A stretch of 64,000 bases of DNA from Bacteroides oleiciplenus YIT 12058. GTDB lineage: Bacteria > Bacteroidota > Bacteroidia > Bacteroidales > Bacteroidaceae. Below the pieces are notes generated by a model, which made no database searches, had not been told where the DNA came from, and was given only the letters and a program-made list of their open reading frames with translations. The position numbers and the translations under genes were made by a program. Positions 17,319 to 26,624 of this stretch are shown here, piece by piece (positions within the stretch are counted from its first letter, which is position 1; every line of letters begins with the position of its first letter). The stretch is taken from contig NZ_JH992940.1 of NCBI RefSeq assembly GCF_000315485.1, forward strand, positions 310,001 to 374,000. Reading direction: 5' to 3'.

Positions 17319-18451
17319 AAAAACTGAACTGGAAGATAAAAGGTATAAAGCTGCCGGATAACTGGAAATGGTTGAAGCGGCTGGACTTCTACATTATAAA
17401 GAAGTTTCTCGGGACTTATGTGTTTGCCATTGCATTGATTATTTCTATTGCAGTGGTATTCGACTTTAATGAGAAGATGGATAGGTTTATGTCGCATGAA
17501 GCACCTTGGAATGCTATTGTTTTTGACTATTACCTGAACTTCATCCCTTACTTTGCCAATTTGTTCAGTCCGCTGTTTGTATTCATTGCCGTTATCTTCT
17601 TTACCTCGAAACTGGCGGAGAACTCGGAAATTATTGCCATGTTCTCTACCGGAATGAGCTTCAAACGGATGCTTCGACCTTACATGGTGTCAGCAGCCAT
17701 CATTGCAGTGGTGACTTTCTTTCTAGGTTCTTATGTCATACCCCAGGGCAGTGTGACGCGTATTAATTTTGAAGATAAATATTATAAGCAACGCAAAAAT
17801 AATACAGCCCGAAACATTCAGTTGGAAGTCGATTCAGGTGTTATTGCTTACATTGAACGCTTTGAGGATTATTCTAAAACCGGATATCGCTTTTCATTGG
17901 ATAAGTTTAAGGACAAACAGTTGGTCTCTCATCTTACAGCACGTTCTGTCACTTACGATACGGCTTCCGTGCATAAATGGATTATCAAAGATTATATGAT
18001 ACGTGAAATGGACGGTATGAAAGAGAGTATCACCAAAGGTGACCGCATTGACAGTACACTCTTTATGGAACCTGCCGATTTTCTGATAACGAAAAATCAG
18101 CAGGAAATGATGACCAACCCACAGTTGAGTGAATACATCACTCGCCAGCGGCAGCGTGGGTTTGCCAATATCAAGGAGTTTGAGATTGAATACCATAAGC
18201 GTATTGCCATGTCGTTTGCATCGTTTATTCTTACGCTGATAGGTGTTTCTCTTTCTTCGAAAAAGACAAAGGGCGGAATGGGGCTACATCTGGGTATAGG
18301 TTTGGCGTTAAGTTTCTCATATATCTTGTTCCAGACGATTGCTTCCACATTTGCGGTGAATGGTAATGTTCCTCCGGTAATTGCCGTGTGGATACCGAAT
18401 ATACTTTATGCATTCATTGCGTTTTATTTGTATCAGAAAGCGCCGAAATAA
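17315..18451 (+). CDS. LptF/LptG-family LPS export permease (YjgP/YjgQ)
   Basis: From the ATG at 17315 (overlapping the tgt stop) the product has 378 residues. Helices lie at about 31-52, 77-99 and 120-140, followed by a periplasmic jellyroll domain (about 150-285) and three C-terminal helices. This is the arrangement of LptF and LptG, which with LptB2 extract LPS from the inner membrane and pass it to LptC. The sequence alone does not tell F from G. It is the last gene of the lon-tgt unit and is followed by a strong terminator. Confidence 0.93.
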   Translation: MKKLNWKIKGIKLPDNWKWLKRLDFYIIKKFLGTYVFAIALIISIAVVFDFNEKMDRFMSHEAPWNAIVFDYYLNFIPYFANLFSPLFVFIAVIFFTSKLAENSEIIAMFSTGMSFKRMLRPYMVSAAIIAVVTFFLGSYVIPQGSVTRINFEDKYYKQRKNNTARNIQLEVDSGVIAYIERFEDYSKTGYRFSLDKFKDKQLVSHLTARSVTYDTASVHKWIIKDYMIREMDGMKESITKGDRIDSTLFMEPADFLITKNQQEMMTNPQLSEYITRQRQRGFANIKEFEIEYHKRIAMSFASFILTLIGVSLSSKKTKGGMGLHLGIGLALSFSYILFQTIASTFAVNGNVPPVIAVWIPNILYAFIAFYLYQKAPK

Positions 18452-18476
18452 GATAATCTAAAGTTGATAAAAATAA

Positions 18477-18527
18477 GAAGCCCCTCCTGCTCCTGTGTTA
18501 CCACAAGTGCGGGAGGGGCTTTTTGTT
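18477..18527 (+). terminator. Intrinsic terminator of the lon-tgt-lpt unit
   Basis: GCCCCTCC (18480-18487) pairs with GGAGGGGC (18514-18521), extended by weaker pairing towards the loop, and is followed by TTTTTG. It ends transcription after the LptF/G-like gene and, on the other strand, may also stop the thioredoxin-fold gene. Confidence 0.85.
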
Positions 18528-18610
18528 GTATTCATTTCCTTTTCAAAATCAACCCCACTTTCGTCTTACAGGTTCTTTAAGTTTTTCATAGCATTATGCA
18601 ATGAAAACAC

Positions 18611-19114
18611 TTAATTCAAGTAAGCTGAAAGCTCTGCGGCAGAGATGTTTTTGGCTATAATCACACCATTATCATCCAGTAAATAGTTAGTAAATCCTCG
18701 ACCTAAGCGATACTTTTTAAAGATGCCGGACGACTCGCCTTTAGTTTCCACGAAACAAGTGGGCGTAACTATTTGGTCCTTACGAATGGTTTCCTCGAAG
18801 ATAGATTGGTATTCATCGAATGAAACGGAAACCATTTCCACATTATTATTTGGAGAAGTTGAGCGAAGCGCATTGCTTAAACTTGCGTTTTGCATCCGGG
18901 ACTGCGCGTCGTAACTTGCCCAGAAACTGAGTAACACATACTTTCCCTTCATCCGGGAAAGATTTTGAGTAGATTGCTCAGTCGACATAGTTTCGATTTT
19001 AAAATCAGGGGCTATGTCACCCACATTCAAACCACCGGTTGGTTTGTCTTTTTCTACGAAAGAAGTCAAGGAACTAATTAGTAATACAACAAAAATCCAT
19101 TTTACATACTTCAT
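18611..19114 (-). CDS. Secreted thioredoxin-fold protein lacking the redox cysteines
   Basis: The 167-residue product has a signal peptide (about 1-19) and a TlpA/AhpC-like thioredoxin domain beginning VGDIAPDFKIET. At the active site, where family members have W-x-x-x-C-x-x-C, this protein reads FWASYDAQSR: Asp69 and Ser72 replace the two cysteines, so it cannot act as a disulfide reductase of the usual kind. The single other cysteine is in TPTCFVE, next to the expected cis-proline. It stands alone with its own predicted promoter and a leader of about 120 nt. Fold likely; function unknown. Confidence 0.85.
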   Translation of the reverse strand: MKYVKWIFVVLLISSLTSFVEKDKPTGGLNVGDIAPDFKIETMSTEQSTQNLSRMKGKYVLLSFWASYDAQSRMQNASLSNALRSTSPNNNVEMVSVSFDEYQSIFEETIRKDQIVTPTCFVETKGESSGIFKKYRLGRGFTNYLLDDNGVIIAKNISAAELSAYLN

Positions 19115-19242
19115 GTAAGGCGGTTTTGGTTAATACTGGTTGATTTACAGATGCTTGTTATGATGCTAAATTAGCGTCTTATAAAACAAATGTAAAATCA
19201 ACATTTACTAAGATTGTAGAACTACTTGTCCTAAATCGGCGT

Positions 19243-19273
19243 CAAAGGTACAACATTATTATTGAAAACCAAG
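19243..19273 (-). promoter_or_regulatory. Promoter for the thioredoxin-fold gene
   Basis: On the minus strand TACCTTTG (19243-19250) is preceded by CTTG (19270-19273) at 19 bp. It would give a leader of about 120 nt. Apart from this and the serB promoter, the 387-bp gap between the two genes shows only a small GCTAAATTAGC palindrome at 19165-19175. Confidence 0.55.
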
Positions 19274-19456
19274 TGAATGGTTAATTTATTTATGTTATAT
19301 AACATGTTTTATGTCTCTAGATATCTTCTGTAGGCATTATTATTCACTTGCTGCTCCTTATTGTAAACCGCGAACATTCCGTTGCTATTCTCGTTCAATA
19401 AAAGGGTGTAAAGCATATATTTTCGTTATATTAGTATGAGTAGCGGGAATTTTCCC

Positions 19457-19464
19457 TACTTTTG
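19457..19464 (+). promoter_or_regulatory. -7 box (TACTTTTG) for serB
   Basis: TACTTTTG lies 37 bp before the chosen start at 19502. It excludes an in-frame start at 19436, which lies upstream of this promoter. Confidence 0.55.
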
Positions 19465-19501
19465 CACTGTATTATTCATTAATTTAAATAGACAACTTAA
19501 T

Positions 19502-20731
19502 ATGCAACCATTGAGCACAGAGCTTATTCTCATTCGTGTCACGGGTGAAGACCGTCCGGGATTGACTGCGTCAGTTACGGAAATTTTAGCAAAATACGAC
19601 GCTACTATCCTTGACATTGGTCAGGCTGATATTCATAATACGCTATCACTTGGTATCTTATGTAAGACAGAAGAACAACATTCCGGTTTTATCATGAAGG
19701 AATTGCTTTTCAAAGCCTCTTCCTTGGGAGTCACTATCCGCTTCTATCCTATTTCGGTGAAAGAATATGAGGATTGGGTAAATATGCAGGGCAAGAACCG
19801 CTATATCCTTACGTTGTTGGGGCGTAAGTTATCCGCCCGTCAGATTTCCGCGGTTACTCGTATCCTGTCTGAACAGGGAATGAATATTGATGCCATCAAG
19901 CGTCTGACTGGACGTATTCCATTGGATGAATGTGACTCGCGTACCCGCGCCTGCATTGAGTTTTCTGTTCGTGGTACTCCCAAAGATCGCATTGCTATGC
20001 AGGAGCAATTGATGAAATTGGCCAGTGAACTGGAAATGGATTTCTCTTTCCAACTTGATAATATGTATCGCCGTATGCGTCGTCTGATATGTTTTGATAT
20101 GGACTCCACGCTGATTGAAACGGAAGTTATTGACGAACTGGCTATACGTGCCGGCGTGGGTAATGAGGTGAAGGCAATCACCGAACGTGCCATGCGTGGC
20201 GAGATAGACTTTACAGAAAGTTTTCGCGAACGCGTGGCTTTATTGAAAGGATTGGATGAATCTGTAATGCAGGAAATTGCAGAAACCCTGCCTATCACGG
20301 AGGGGGTAGACCGATTGATGTATGTACTGAAAAAGTATGGTTACAAGATTGCCATTCTTTCCGGTGGTTTCACCTATTTCGGTCAGTATCTGCAAAAGAA
20401 ATACGGAATTGACTATGTATATGCCAACGAATTGGAAATTGTGGACGGTAAACTGACCGGTCGTTATTTGGGGGACGTGGTGGATGGCAAACGGAAAGCC
20501 GAGTTGCTGCGTCTTATCGCGCAAGTGGAGAAGGTAGACATTGCCCAGACTATCGCTGTGGGTGACGGGGCTAATGACCTTCCGATGTTAGGCGTTGCCG
20601 GATTGGGTATCGCTTTCCATGCTAAACCGAAAGTGGTGGCCAATGCTAAGCAATCCATTAACACCATCGGTCTGGATGGAGTACTTTATTTCTTGGGCTT
20701 TAAAGATTCCTACATCGATTTGCCGAAGTAG
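19502..20731 (+). CDS. serB: Phosphoserine phosphatase with ACT domains
   Basis: From the ATG at 19502 the protein has 409 residues. Two ACT-like regulatory regions (about 7-85 and 98-180, the first opening ELILIRVTGEDRPGLTASV) precede a HAD phosphatase domain with nucleophile motif FDMDST (Asp199, Asp201), motif II LSGGF, and the metal-binding VGDGANDLPML. It dephosphorylates phosphoserine in the last step of serine synthesis; ACT domains suggest amino-acid feedback. The size is larger than E. coli SerB (322) because of the second ACT domain, which is common in this phylum. Single-gene unit. Confidence 0.95.
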   Translation: MQPLSTELILIRVTGEDRPGLTASVTEILAKYDATILDIGQADIHNTLSLGILCKTEEQHSGFIMKELLFKASSLGVTIRFYPISVKEYEDWVNMQGKNRYILTLLGRKLSARQISAVTRILSEQGMNIDAIKRLTGRIPLDECDSRTRACIEFSVRGTPKDRIAMQEQLMKLASELEMDFSFQLDNMYRRMRRLICFDMDSTLIETEVIDELAIRAGVGNEVKAITERAMRGEIDFTESFRERVALLKGLDESVMQEIAETLPITEGVDRLMYVLKKYGYKIAILSGGFTYFGQYLQKKYGIDYVYANELEIVDGKLTGRYLGDVVDGKRKAELLRLIAQVEKVDIAQTIAVGDGANDLPMLGVAGLGIAFHAKPKVVANAKQSINTIGLDGVLYFLGFKDSYIDLPK

Positions 20732-20740
20732 CCTGAACTA

Positions 20741-20787
20741 TTCCGCAAATATATTTGTTTCATATAATGACATATATATTTGCGGAA
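20741..20787 (+). promoter_or_regulatory. 14-bp perfect inverted repeat overlapping the susC-like promoter
   Basis: TTCCGCAAATATAT (20741-20754) and ATATATTTGCGGAA (20774-20787) are exact complements with a 19-nt loop. The right arm contains TATATTTG (20775-20782), a -7 box about 25 bp before the SusC-like start, and TTTG occurs at 20754-20757. The element could be the serB terminator, an operator over the promoter, or both; it has no T-run after it, so I favour a regulatory site. Confidence 0.6.
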
Positions 20788-20806
20788 CCTCTTAAATATT
20801 AATACT

Positions 20807-23539
20807 ATGAAGAGAATCAGGAATCTATTCTACCTCTCTTTACTTTTGATTGTACCCGGTTTTCCTGCCGTTGCACAAAAGAAGCTTCACACTACTCTAC
20901 CCGACTCCATAACGACTGTCGGATATGCCACAGGTCTTCGTAAGAACCTTTCCGGACTGGTAGAAAGAATTACTGAAAATCAGATGAATAGGGATCAGAT
21001 AACCAATCCGCTGGATGCTATTCGCGGACGGGTGCCCGGACTGACCATTCTAAAAGGTTCAAACGGTCCTGCAGCACTTGATGCTGTTCGCTTACGCGGT
21101 ACTACCTCACTGACTACCGGGAACGATCCGCTGATTATAGTGGATGGCGTTTTCGGTGATTTAAGTATGCTTACATCTATTTATCCGGCAGACATTGAAA
21201 GTTTCGTGATCCTGAAAGATGCTTCGGAAACGGCACAGTACGGCTCCCGAGGCGCATCGGGAGTCATAGAAATCACTACAAAGAAAGGTGTCAGCGGGCG
21301 TACTAGCGTCAATTACAACGGTAGCTTTGGTATTGCCTCGAGTTATAAAACTGTGAGGATGCTTAGTGGAGACGAATTTCGTAGCGTGGCCCGGGAACGT
21401 GGTATTTCTATTACTGATTTGGGTAACAACACTGATTTTCAGAAAGAGATAGAGCAAAACGGATTACAGCATAACCATCACATTGCTTTTTCCGGAGGCA
21501 CAAATACTTCTAATTATCGTGTCTCACTTGCCTTGATGAATCGTGAAGGGGTTATCGTCAATGAAAAATTGCAAAACTTCACATCGAATATGAATATGAC
21601 GCAGTATGTTTTCGATAATTTCCTGAAATGCGATCTTGGTATGTTTGGCTCCATACAAAAAGAGCGTAATCTGGTGAATTTGCACAAGGTATTCTATTCT
21701 GCAGCTTCATTTAACCCCACTTTCCCTAATCATAAAAATTCGGAAACCGGAAGTTGGGATGGAAGTGCCTTTGCCAGCCAGTTATCTCATCCATTGGCCT
21801 GGATGGATGTGAATGATAAAGATGCTACATCGCACATCAGCACGCATGCCCGGCTGACGTTTAATCTGTCTGAAGCATGGAAACTTACTCTTTTTGGTTC
21901 TTATACTTATAATGTAGTAGAGGATTCACAGTATCTGCCTGTTGCTGTCTGGGCGAATGGACAGGCATACAGAGGGACTAAAAAGATGGAATCATTGCTC
22001 GGTAATCTGGTGTTGTCTTATAAGAAGGAATGGAAAAAACATTTCTTTGATATTTTAGGGCTGGCAGAATTGCAGAAAGATCAATATACAGGTTACTATG
22101 TTACCGCAACAAAGTTTAGTAGCGATGATGCTGGCTATAATAATCTGCAAGGAGGGGCTCTTCGTCCGTGGGAAGGTAGTGGCTCTTATTATGAAGACCC
22201 ACGTCTTGTCTCTTTTATGGGACGTGTGAATTATACCTATAATGACCGTTATATCCTGACGGTGAATGCTCGTGGGGATGCTTCTTCTAAGTTCGGGAGT
22301 AATCATAAATGGGGATTTTTTCCGGCAGTATCAGTTGCATGGGTAGTCAGTAATGAGAAGTTCATGGAGAAGCTGCCTTTTATTGACAATTTGAAAATTC
22401 GTGCCGGATATGGATTGGCGGGCAATCAAAATGGTATTGACTCGTATACTACATTGAACCTGATGCGTCCTAATGGTGTGGCTCCGGTCGGTTCCTCGCC
22501 TGTAGTCACGATGAATAAGTTGCGGAATACGAATCCTGATCTAAAGTGGGAGGTGAAACAAACATTCAATGCCGGTATGGAGATAGCTTTGTTGGGCAAC
22601 CGGTTATTGCTGACTGCGAACTACTATAACTCTAAGACGAAAGACATGCTTTATCTTTATAATGTTAGTGTACCGCCTTTTACTTACAACACTTTGTTGG
22701 CAAACATCGGTTCCATGCGCAACTACGGAACGGAGTTATCCATTGGCATTACTCCGCTTAAAACCAAAGATATGGAGCTGAATATCAATGCCAATCTGAC
22801 CTTCCAACAGAACAAATTGCTTTCCCTCAATGGAACATATCAGGGTGAGCAGATTTCAGCAACTGAGTATAAAAGTCTTGCCGGACTAGATGGCGCCGGA
22901 TTTCATGGTGGATACAACCATATCGTTTATCAGATTGTGGGCCAGCCATTAGGCGTATTCTATTTACCTCATTCTACAGGGTTGGTATCTGATGGCAATG
23001 ATGGTTATACTTATCAGATTGCCGATCTCAATGGCGGTGGTGTTAGCTTGGAAGATGGCGAAGACCGTTATGTGGCAGGACAAGCTGTGCCGAAAACGAT
23101 TCTTGGCTCTAACATAAGTTTCCGCTACAAGGACTTTGACATATCGTTGCAGATTAACGGTGCTTTCGGCCATAAAGTTTACAACGGCACCTCACTGACT
23201 TATATGAATATGAACAGCTTCCCCGACTACAACGTCATGAAGAAGGCGCCTGCCCGGAACATAAAAGACCAGACCGCCACGGACTATTGGTTGGAAGATG
23301 GTGACTATGTCAACTTCGATTATGTGACGGTAGGCTGGAATGTTCCGCTAAAGAACGCCCGCTATTTGCAGTCGCTCCGTTTATCACTGACAGTCAATAA
23401 TCTGGCTACCATTTCCGGCTATTCAGGGTTGACCCCTATGATAAACAGTTCGTCGGTAAACTCTACTTTAGGTATAGATGATAAACGTACCTATCCTTTA
23501 TACCGCACATATACTATCGGACTAAGTGTAAACTTCTAA
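20807..23539 (+). CDS. SusC-like TonB-dependent outer membrane receptor
   Basis: From the ATG at 20807 the product has 910 residues, with a signal peptide ending near VAQ (residue 24). The plug region is clear: NPLDAIRGRVPGLTILKG, then LRGTTSLTTGNDPLIIVDGV and IESFVILKDASETAQYGSRGA, followed by a 22-strand barrel domain and a terminal YTIGLSVNF strand. The N-terminal carboxypeptidase-regulatory beta domain found in most SusC proteins is absent; the mature protein begins only about 25 residues before the plug, which includes a VGYA element. It pairs with the SusD-like gene 11 bp downstream. Import substrate unknown, as no enzyme genes adjoin. Confidence 0.95.
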   Translation: MKRIRNLFYLSLLLIVPGFPAVAQKKLHTTLPDSITTVGYATGLRKNLSGLVERITENQMNRDQITNPLDAIRGRVPGLTILKGSNGPAALDAVRLRGTTSLTTGNDPLIIVDGVFGDLSMLTSIYPADIESFVILKDASETAQYGSRGASGVIEITTKKGVSGRTSVNYNGSFGIASSYKTVRMLSGDEFRSVARERGISITDLGNNTDFQKEIEQNGLQHNHHIAFSGGTNTSNYRVSLALMNREGVIVNEKLQNFTSNMNMTQYVFDNFLKCDLGMFGSIQKERNLVNLHKVFYSAASFNPTFPNHKNSETGSWDGSAFASQLSHPLAWMDVNDKDATSHISTHARLTFNLSEAWKLTLFGSYTYNVVEDSQYLPVAVWANGQAYRGTKKMESLLGNLVLSYKKEWKKHFFDILGLAELQKDQYTGYYVTATKFSSDDAGYNNLQGGALRPWEGSGSYYEDPRLVSFMGRVNYTYNDRYILTVNARGDASSKFGSNHKWGFFPAVSVAWVVSNEKFMEKLPFIDNLKIRAGYGLAGNQNGIDSYTTLNLMRPNGVAPVGSSPVVTMNKLRNTNPDLKWEVKQTFNAGMEIALLGNRLLLTANYYNSKTKDMLYLYNVSVPPFTYNTLLANIGSMRNYGTELSIGITPLKTKDMELNINANLTFQQNKLLSLNGTYQGEQISATEYKSLAGLDGAGFHGGYNHIVYQIVGQPLGVFYLPHSTGLVSDGNDGYTYQIADLNGGGVSLEDGEDRYVAGQAVPKTILGSNISFRYKDFDISLQINGAFGHKVYNGTSLTYMNMNSFPDYNVMKKAPARNIKDQTATDYWLEDGDYVNFDYVTVGWNVPLKNARYLQSLRLSLTVNNLATISGYSGLTPMINSSSVNSTLGIDDKRTYPLYRTYTIGLSVNF

Positions 23540-23550
23540 AACCTAAAGCT

Positions 23551-25179
23551 ATGAAACGTTATTCAATATTCTGCATTTTAGCTGCCCTTTGCTGGCTAGT
23601 GACTTCATGCGATGATTTTCTGAAAGAGAAGCCCCGCGATGCACAACCCGAAGAAGAAGGCTATCGCAATATTTCCGAACTTTATCTCAACGCAGTCGCT
23701 TCCCTTTACAACTATATCGGTGGTAACTCTGACAGTCAGGGCTTGCAGGGAACAGGTCGTGGCGTATACGATCTGAATACTTTTACTACCGACGAAGCCA
23801 TAATGCCCACCCGTGGCGGTGACTGGTATGACGGTGGTTTCTGGCAAGGCTTATTCCTGCACAAATGGGGTGTCAACAATGATGCGATACAGGCCACTTG
23901 GGAGTATCTTTATAAAGTAGTCATGCTCAGCAATAGCTCTTTGGAACATATAGAAACTTATGCTCTCAACCATTCCGATGCGGAACTTCCTGCCTATCGT
24001 GCCGAGGTGCGTGCTTTCCGTGCGATGTACTATTATTATCTGATGGATTTATTTGGACGTATCCCGGTAGTCATGGCTTCTAAGGTTGCTTCGAAAGATA
24101 TTGTACTAAGCGAGCGTAAAGAAGTATTCGATTTTATATTCAGGGAATTACAAGAATCCGCTCCATTCCTGCCCGCTGAATTCAGTAACCGTTCGGGCAA
24201 TTACTACGGGCGTCTGACACGTCCTGTTGCCTACTTTTTACTTGCGAAGCTGGCACTGAACGTTGAAATTTATACAGACAATGATTGGACGGACGATACG
24301 CACCCCGATGGGAAAACAATCTTTTTTGATGTAGATGGCAGCACATTCAATGCCTGGCAAACAGTGGAAGCTTATTGTGACAAAATTACTGCCCTTGGTT
24401 ATCGTCTTGAACCGGACTACACTGATAACTTTGCTGTATATAATGAAAGCTCTGTTGAAAATATCTTTACTATTCCGATGAATAAGACCTTATATACCAA
24501 TCAGATGCAATATCTTTTCCGCTCACGCCACTACAACCATGCTAAAGCATTGGGACTGTCCGGCGAGAATGGGTCGAGTGCTACTATCGAAGCTTTGCAG
24601 GCCTTTGGATATGAAACCGATGAACAAGACCCACGCTTTGATTATTGTTATTATGCCGGTACGGTCTATGATTTAAAAGGAAATGTCGTAAAATTGGACG
24701 ATGGAACGGTTTTGGTTTACGAACCATGGAAGGTTAAGTTAGATTTATCTGACGAATCTTATGAGAAGACTGCCGGTGCCCGTATGAAGAAATATGAGAT
24801 AGACGATAAGGCAATGAAGGATGGTAAATTGATAGAAAATGATATTGTCCTGTTCCGTTATGCCGATGTGCTGTTGATGAAGAGTGAGGCTAAAGTCCGC
24901 GACGGACGCAACGGAGATGAAGAACTGAACCTGGTACGTGCTCGCATTGGAGTGCCGCAACGTACTGCAACCTTAACAAACCTTCTTGCCGAGCGCCAGA
25001 TGGAATTTGCCTGGGAAGGTTGGCGACGTCAGGATTTAATCCGTTTCGGCCAGTTTACCCGTGCTTACAGTAGTCGTCCGCAACTACCTGATGAAGAAAA
25101 CGGATATACTACTGTCTTTCCTATCCCTGAGAAAATCAGGCAGATGAACCCAGGATGGAAACAGCATCCGGGGTATTAA
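23551..25179 (+). CDS. SusD-like nutrient-binding lipoprotein (RagB/SusD family)
   Basis: The 542-residue product has a lipobox LVTSC (Cys20) followed by DDFLKEKP, the usual start of SusD proteins. The N-terminal TPR-type helices (RAFRAMYYYYLMDLFGRIPVV) and the C-terminal EVRARIGVP, ERQMEFAWEGWRRQDLIRFG and PIPEKIRQMNPGWKQ segments are family hallmarks. It forms a lid on the SusC-like barrel and captures the ligand at the cell surface. It directly follows the SusC-like gene; no glycoside hydrolase, sigma/anti-sigma pair or SusE/F gene follows, so the ligand cannot be named. Confidence 0.95.
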   Translation: MKRYSIFCILAALCWLVTSCDDFLKEKPRDAQPEEEGYRNISELYLNAVASLYNYIGGNSDSQGLQGTGRGVYDLNTFTTDEAIMPTRGGDWYDGGFWQGLFLHKWGVNNDAIQATWEYLYKVVMLSNSSLEHIETYALNHSDAELPAYRAEVRAFRAMYYYYLMDLFGRIPVVMASKVASKDIVLSERKEVFDFIFRELQESAPFLPAEFSNRSGNYYGRLTRPVAYFLLAKLALNVEIYTDNDWTDDTHPDGKTIFFDVDGSTFNAWQTVEAYCDKITALGYRLEPDYTDNFAVYNESSVENIFTIPMNKTLYTNQMQYLFRSRHYNHAKALGLSGENGSSATIEALQAFGYETDEQDPRFDYCYYAGTVYDLKGNVVKLDDGTVLVYEPWKVKLDLSDESYEKTAGARMKKYEIDDKAMKDGKLIENDIVLFRYADVLLMKSEAKVRDGRNGDEELNLVRARIGVPQRTATLTNLLAERQMEFAWEGWRRQDLIRFGQFTRAYSSRPQLPDEENGYTTVFPIPEKIRQMNPGWKQHPGY

Positions 25180-25181
25180 AG

Positions 25182-25212
25182 GAATGAGCTGCAAAGTAGC
25201 TTCATTCTTTTG
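25182..25212 (+). terminator. Terminator of the SusC/SusD pair
   Basis: GAATGAGCT (25182-25190) pairs with AGCTTCATTC (25198-25207) with one bulge, followed by TTTTG. The T-run overlaps the -33 box of the next promoter. Confidence 0.55.
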
Positions 25213-25239
25213 TAATAATCACTTTATTTCCTATCTTTG
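25209..25239 (+). promoter_or_regulatory. Promoter for the DEAD-box helicase
   Basis: TTTG (25209-25212), 19 bp, then TATCTTTG (25232-25239): an excellent Bacteroides promoter. It lies 20 bp before the start codon at 25260. Confidence 0.8.
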
Positions 25240-25259
25240 CGGCTAAATAAAAAAGAAAC

Positions 25260-26567
25260 ATGAAGTTTTCCGAACTACAACTGAATGACCGGGTGCTTGA
25301 TGCGCTGGAAGCCATGCGCTTCGATGAGTGTACACCCATACAAGAGAAATCCATCCCCGTTATACTTGAAGGCAGAGATTTGATAGCCGTAGCGCAAACC
25401 GGAACCGGTAAGACTGCTGCCTATTTACTGCCGGTACTGAATAAACTTTCCGAAGGCGGACACCCTGAAGATGCTATCAATTGTATTGTCATGTCGCCCA
25501 CACGAGAATTGGCGCAACAGATAGATCAGCAGATGGAAGGTTTCTCTTATTTTATGCCTGTCAGTAGCGTGGCAGTCTACGGAGGTAACGACGGGATACT
25601 TTTTGAACAACAAAAGAAAGGCTTGATGCTGGGTGCTGATGTTGTGATAGCTACTCCGGGACGTTTGATTGCTCACCTTAGTCTGGGCTATGTCGACCTC
25701 TCTCGTGTTTCCTACTTCATTCTTGATGAAGCCGACCGTATGCTCGATATGGGTTTCTTCGACGACATCATGCAGATTGTGAAATACCTGCCTAAAGAAC
25801 GGCAAACCATCATGTTTTCTGCCACTATGCCCGCCAAAATACAACAACTTGCTAACACCATCCTCAATAATCCCGCCGAAGTAAAGCTTGCTGTCTCCCG
25901 TCCTGCTGACAAAATAGTACAGGCAGCCTATGTTTGCTACGAAAACCAGAAGTTGGGTATTATCCGCAGTCTCTTTGCCGAGCAAACGCCAGAACGCGTT
26001 ATTATCTTCGCATCATCCAAATTGAAAGTAAAAGAAGTGACAAAAGCGCTGAAGTTAATGAAGTTGAACGTAGGTGAAATGCACTCTGATCTGGAGCAGG
26101 CACAGCGTGAGGAAGTGATGCATGAGTTCAAAGCTGGCCGCATAAATATCCTTGTAGCTACTGACATCGTGGCACGTGGCATTGATATCGACGATATTCG
26201 TCTTGTTCTCAACTACGACGTTCCGCATGATAGTGAAGACTATGTTCACCGTATTGGTCGTACAGCGCGTGCCAATAACGACGGTGTTGCCTTGACTTTC
26301 ATCAATGAGAAAGAACAGAGTAATTTCAAACAGATAGAAAATTTTCTGGAAAAAGATATTTATAAAATACCTGTGCCGGAGGAATTGGGCGAAGCACCTG
26401 AATACAAGCCGCGCAGTTACGATGGTGGCAGACGGAACTTCCACGCTAAGGGAGGCAGGAATGCGAATCGAGGTGGTGGAAATGCCCAGAAAAAAGGTAA
26501 TCCTTCGAAAGGAAGAAGTGGTGCTCCGAAGAGGAATAACAATACTTCGGGAAGCAGTCAGAAATAA
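25260..26567 (+). CDS. DEAD-box ATP-dependent RNA helicase (RhlE/CsdA-like)
   Basis: The 435-residue protein has the Q motif (FDECTPIQEKSIP), motif I AQTGTGKT (45-52), PTRELA, motif II DEAD (near 156), SAT, and motif VI HRIGRTARA, so both RecA-like domains are complete. The last 50 residues are a basic glycine/asparagine/lysine-rich tail, as in RNA helicases that bind structured RNA. It likely remodels rRNA or mRNA in ribosome assembly or cold growth. It has its own promoter and is followed by a bidirectional terminator. Which E. coli helicase it matches best cannot be decided by eye. Confidence 0.95.
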   Translation: MKFSELQLNDRVLDALEAMRFDECTPIQEKSIPVILEGRDLIAVAQTGTGKTAAYLLPVLNKLSEGGHPEDAINCIVMSPTRELAQQIDQQMEGFSYFMPVSSVAVYGGNDGILFEQQKKGLMLGADVVIATPGRLIAHLSLGYVDLSRVSYFILDEADRMLDMGFFDDIMQIVKYLPKERQTIMFSATMPAKIQQLANTILNNPAEVKLAVSRPADKIVQAAYVCYENQKLGIIRSLFAEQTPERVIIFASSKLKVKEVTKALKLMKLNVGEMHSDLEQAQREEVMHEFKAGRINILVATDIVARGIDIDDIRLVLNYDVPHDSEDYVHRIGRTARANNDGVALTFINEKEQSNFKQIENFLEKDIYKIPVPEELGEAPEYKPRSYDGGRRNFHAKGGRNANRGGGNAQKKGNPSKGRSGAPKRNNNTSGSSQK

Positions 26568-26597
26568 GAGGATGTTTTTCCTTTGATATTTTATTTG

Positions 26598-26624
26598 ATG
26601 GTGGAGTTTTACTCCACCATTTTT
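26598..26624. terminator. Bidirectional intrinsic terminator between helicase and polysaccharide locus
   Basis: ATGGTGGAGT (26598-26607) and ACTCCACCAT (26611-26620) are exact complements around a 3-nt loop with T-runs on both sides. The stop codon of the convergent lipoprotein gene lies inside the hairpin. It ends both the helicase transcript and the long minus-strand unit. Confidence 0.85.

Noticed and set aside
19115..19435. Unannotated protein gene in the gap before serB
   Set aside because: No frame with a start and ribosome site of useful length; only promoters and a small palindrome are seen.
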